In this document: positions 3,894 to 5,110 of the stretch, piece after piece
Layout: each line of letters begins with the position of its first letter
Position numbering within the stretch: the stretch's first letter is position 1
Assembly: GCA_002686215.1 (NCBI GenBank)
Contig: NZAU01000021.1
Span: 1 to 5,110, forward strand
DNA: 5,110 nt
From: Candidatus Woesearchaeota archaeon
GTDB taxonomy: Archaea > Nanoarchaeota > Nanoarchaeia > UBA10117 > ARS21
Direction of reading: 5' to 3'
Translations under genes and position numbers: made by a program
The notes under the pieces: generated by a model
Told to the model about the DNA's origin: nothing
The model's database searches: none
The model's input: only the letters and a program-made list of their open reading frames with translations

Positions 3894-5110
3894 ATGTTCT
3901 ACACTAACGTACAGTCTCTTGGAAACTACATTGCTCTGAGAGGCATTGATGAACGTGGTGAATCTATAAGAAGAAAGATTCACTACGAACCTACCCTATA
4001 TGTTACCGCACAAAAACAATCCCAATGGAAAACCCTAGACGGCAAAATGGTATCTCCTGTGAAATGGGGGCCAATGAAAGACACTCGACAGGCAATGAGA
4101 GAATATCCTGGCGATGTTTTTGGTATTGAGGGTTTTCAGTATTCTTTCATTTCTGACAACTATCCTGGCCTGGTTGATTATGAACTTTCCAAGATAAGAG
4201 TTGCCTTTATTGATATTGAATGTAGTTCTGAGTATGGGTTTCCAGACATCAGACGTGCTAACGAAGAGGTTCTTGCCATCTCAATCAAGATTGGTGATGA
4301 CTTCAAAGTTTATGGGTGTGGGGAATACAATCCAAGTCCTGGCGTAAGATACATCAACTGTCCAAATGAAGAACAACTTTTGAAGTCTTTTATTGATGAC
4401 TGGGCCTCAAACTATCCAGATATTGTCACTGGTTGGAACTCTCGTTTCTTTGATATTCCTTATCTGATGAATCGTATCATTAGGATTCTTGGAGAAAAGT
4501 ATGCCAACAAACTATCACCTTGGGGTTGGTTCAAAGAGAATGAGGTAACACTTGTTGGTAATCGAAAACATCAAGTCTATGAACTTGTCGGCATTTCAAG
4601 TATTGATTACATGGATGCCTACAAAAAGTTTACCTATGTCAATCAAGAATCTTATTCTCTGAATCACATTGCCTATGCAGAACTAGGTGAGAAGAAATTA
4701 GACTATTCAGAAGCATCAACTCTTCATGAATTGTATAAAACAAATTTTCAAAAGTTTGTTGACTACAATGTACACGATGTGATTCTTGTAGAGAGACTAG
4801 AAGAGAAGATGAAACTCATGGAGATGATTATTTCACTGGCATATATGGCCAAGTGTAATTTCAATGATGTATTCTCGCCTGTGAAAATGTGGGACTGTAT
4901 CATTTACAATCATCTTAGAGAACAAAAGATTGTAATCCCACCAAAGAAACACGAACAGAAGTCTGAGGCATATGAAGGTGCCTATGTCAAAGAACCACAA
5001 CTTGGTCGCCATAAGTGGGTTTGTAGTTTTGACTTGAACAGTCTGTATCCACATCTTATCATGCAATACAACATCTCTCCTGAGACACTTCTCAAAATGT
5101 ATCCAAGAGA
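3894..5110 (+). CDS. 43: DNA polymerase, T4 gp43-type family B (N-terminal part, runs off window)
   Basis: 405 codons are present and the frame is open to the window end; T4 gp43 is about 900 residues, so roughly half is missing. This is the phage replicative polymerase with 3'-5' proofreading. Exo I is FIDIE (105-109, D107/E109), Exo II is GWNSRFFDIPY (180-190, D187), and Exo III is YNVHD (291-295, D295). The stretch VFSPVKMWDCIIYNHLREQKIVIP (326-349, conserved in gp43) and YEGAYVKEP (360-368) lead to polymerase motif A, SFDLNSLYPHLI (378-389), with catalytic D380, then NISPET. The N-terminal domain starts directly at MFYTNVQSLGNYI. ATG 3894 overlaps a TAA of another frame and has no clear Shine-Dalgarno, only A-rich sequence, which is weak for such a gene. 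A perfect promoter lies 42 bases upstream. The usual T4 upstream neighbours (regA, 62, 44) are not in this window. No frameshift or internal stop is seen. Confidence 0.97.
   Translation, partial: MFYTNVQSLGNYIALRGIDERGESIRRKIHYEPTLYVTAQKQSQWKTLDGKMVSPVKWGPMKDTRQAMREYPGDVFGIEGFQYSFISDNYPGLVDYELSKIRVAFIDIECSSEYGFPDIRRANEEVLAISIKIGDDFKVYGCGEYNPSPGVRYINCPNEEQLLKSFIDDWASNYPDIVTGWNSRFFDIPYLMNRIIRILGEKYANKLSPWGWFKENEVTLVGNRKHQVYELVGISSIDYMDAYKKFTYVNQESYSLNHIAYAELGEKKLDYSEASTLHELYKTNFQKFVDYNVHDVILVERLEEKMKLMEMIISLAYMAKCNFNDVFSPVKMWDCIIYNHLREQKIVIPPKKHEQKSEAYEGAYVKEPQLGRHKWVCSFDLNSLYPHLIMQYNISPETLLKMYPR

Noticed and set aside
3646..3894. 82-codon + strand ORF overlapping the end of the M15 gene
   Set aside because: Its first third is an alternate frame of the conserved M15 C-terminus, and ATG 3646 has no ribosome site. 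Only the tail after 3751 might be a remnant, noted separately.
4833..5066. Minus-strand ORF of 77 codons
   Set aside because: It lies opposite the polymerase exonuclease/polymerase region and is a shadow.
1..5110. CRISPR array, insertion sequence or phage attachment site
   Set aside because: No spaced direct repeats, transposase motifs, terminal inverted repeats or integrase were seen in the window.

Overview
The window is a compact, AT-rich stretch of phage genome with every credible gene on the + strand. A T4 gp43-type DNA polymerase, a trimeric dUTPase, an Hsp20 chaperone, an M15-type peptidoglycan peptidase, a T4-like late promoter word and gene ends that overlap by 4 bases together point to a T4-like, probably aquatic, myovirus. 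The host is not stated in the sequence. Two RNA elements typical of proteobacteria (a ROSE-like thermometer and a bacterial SECIS-like hairpin) argue for a proteobacterial or other selenocysteine-using host rather than a cyanobacterium; this is inference.

Layout. Bases 36-787 hold dut and a small two-helix membrane protein. Bases 788-1060 hold no gene, but contain a strong sigma70-type promoter overlapped by a TATAAATA late-promoter word, then a structured RNA of about 225 nt. The RNA starts where the promoter predicts, closes on itself (GGGTGA at 833-838 with TCACCC at 1048-1053) and ends in seven Ts. A 43-residue ORF follows (1076-1207). Next is a three-hairpin leader whose last hairpin masks the hsp20 Shine-Dalgarno with the UYGCU/bulged-G architecture of ROSE RNA thermometers. 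hsp20 (1299-1745) ends at a GAAA-loop terminator hairpin.

Bases 1788-3751 form a tightly packed set: three unrecognised small proteins, a peroxiredoxin and an M15 peptidase, spaced by 2-8 bases or overlapping as ATGA. The peroxiredoxin (2805-3290) is the most remarkable item. Its reading frame is interrupted by exactly one TGA, which replaces the peroxidatic cysteine of the universal PxxxTxxC motif. A hairpin fitting the bacterial SECIS model lies just downstream. The simplest reading is a phage-encoded selenocysteine peroxiredoxin.

Bases 3752-3893 carry a perfect-consensus extended -10 promoter. It probably drives the DNA polymerase gene that begins at 3894 and runs off the window (405 codons present, all three exonuclease motifs and polymerase motif A visible).

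Functionally, the window combines nucleotide metabolism and replication (dut, gp43), stress protection (Hsp20, peroxiredoxin) and cell-wall degradation (M15). Three separate RNA-level elements (a structured RNA of unknown family, a thermometer-like leader and a recoding hairpin) lie within about 2.2 kb.
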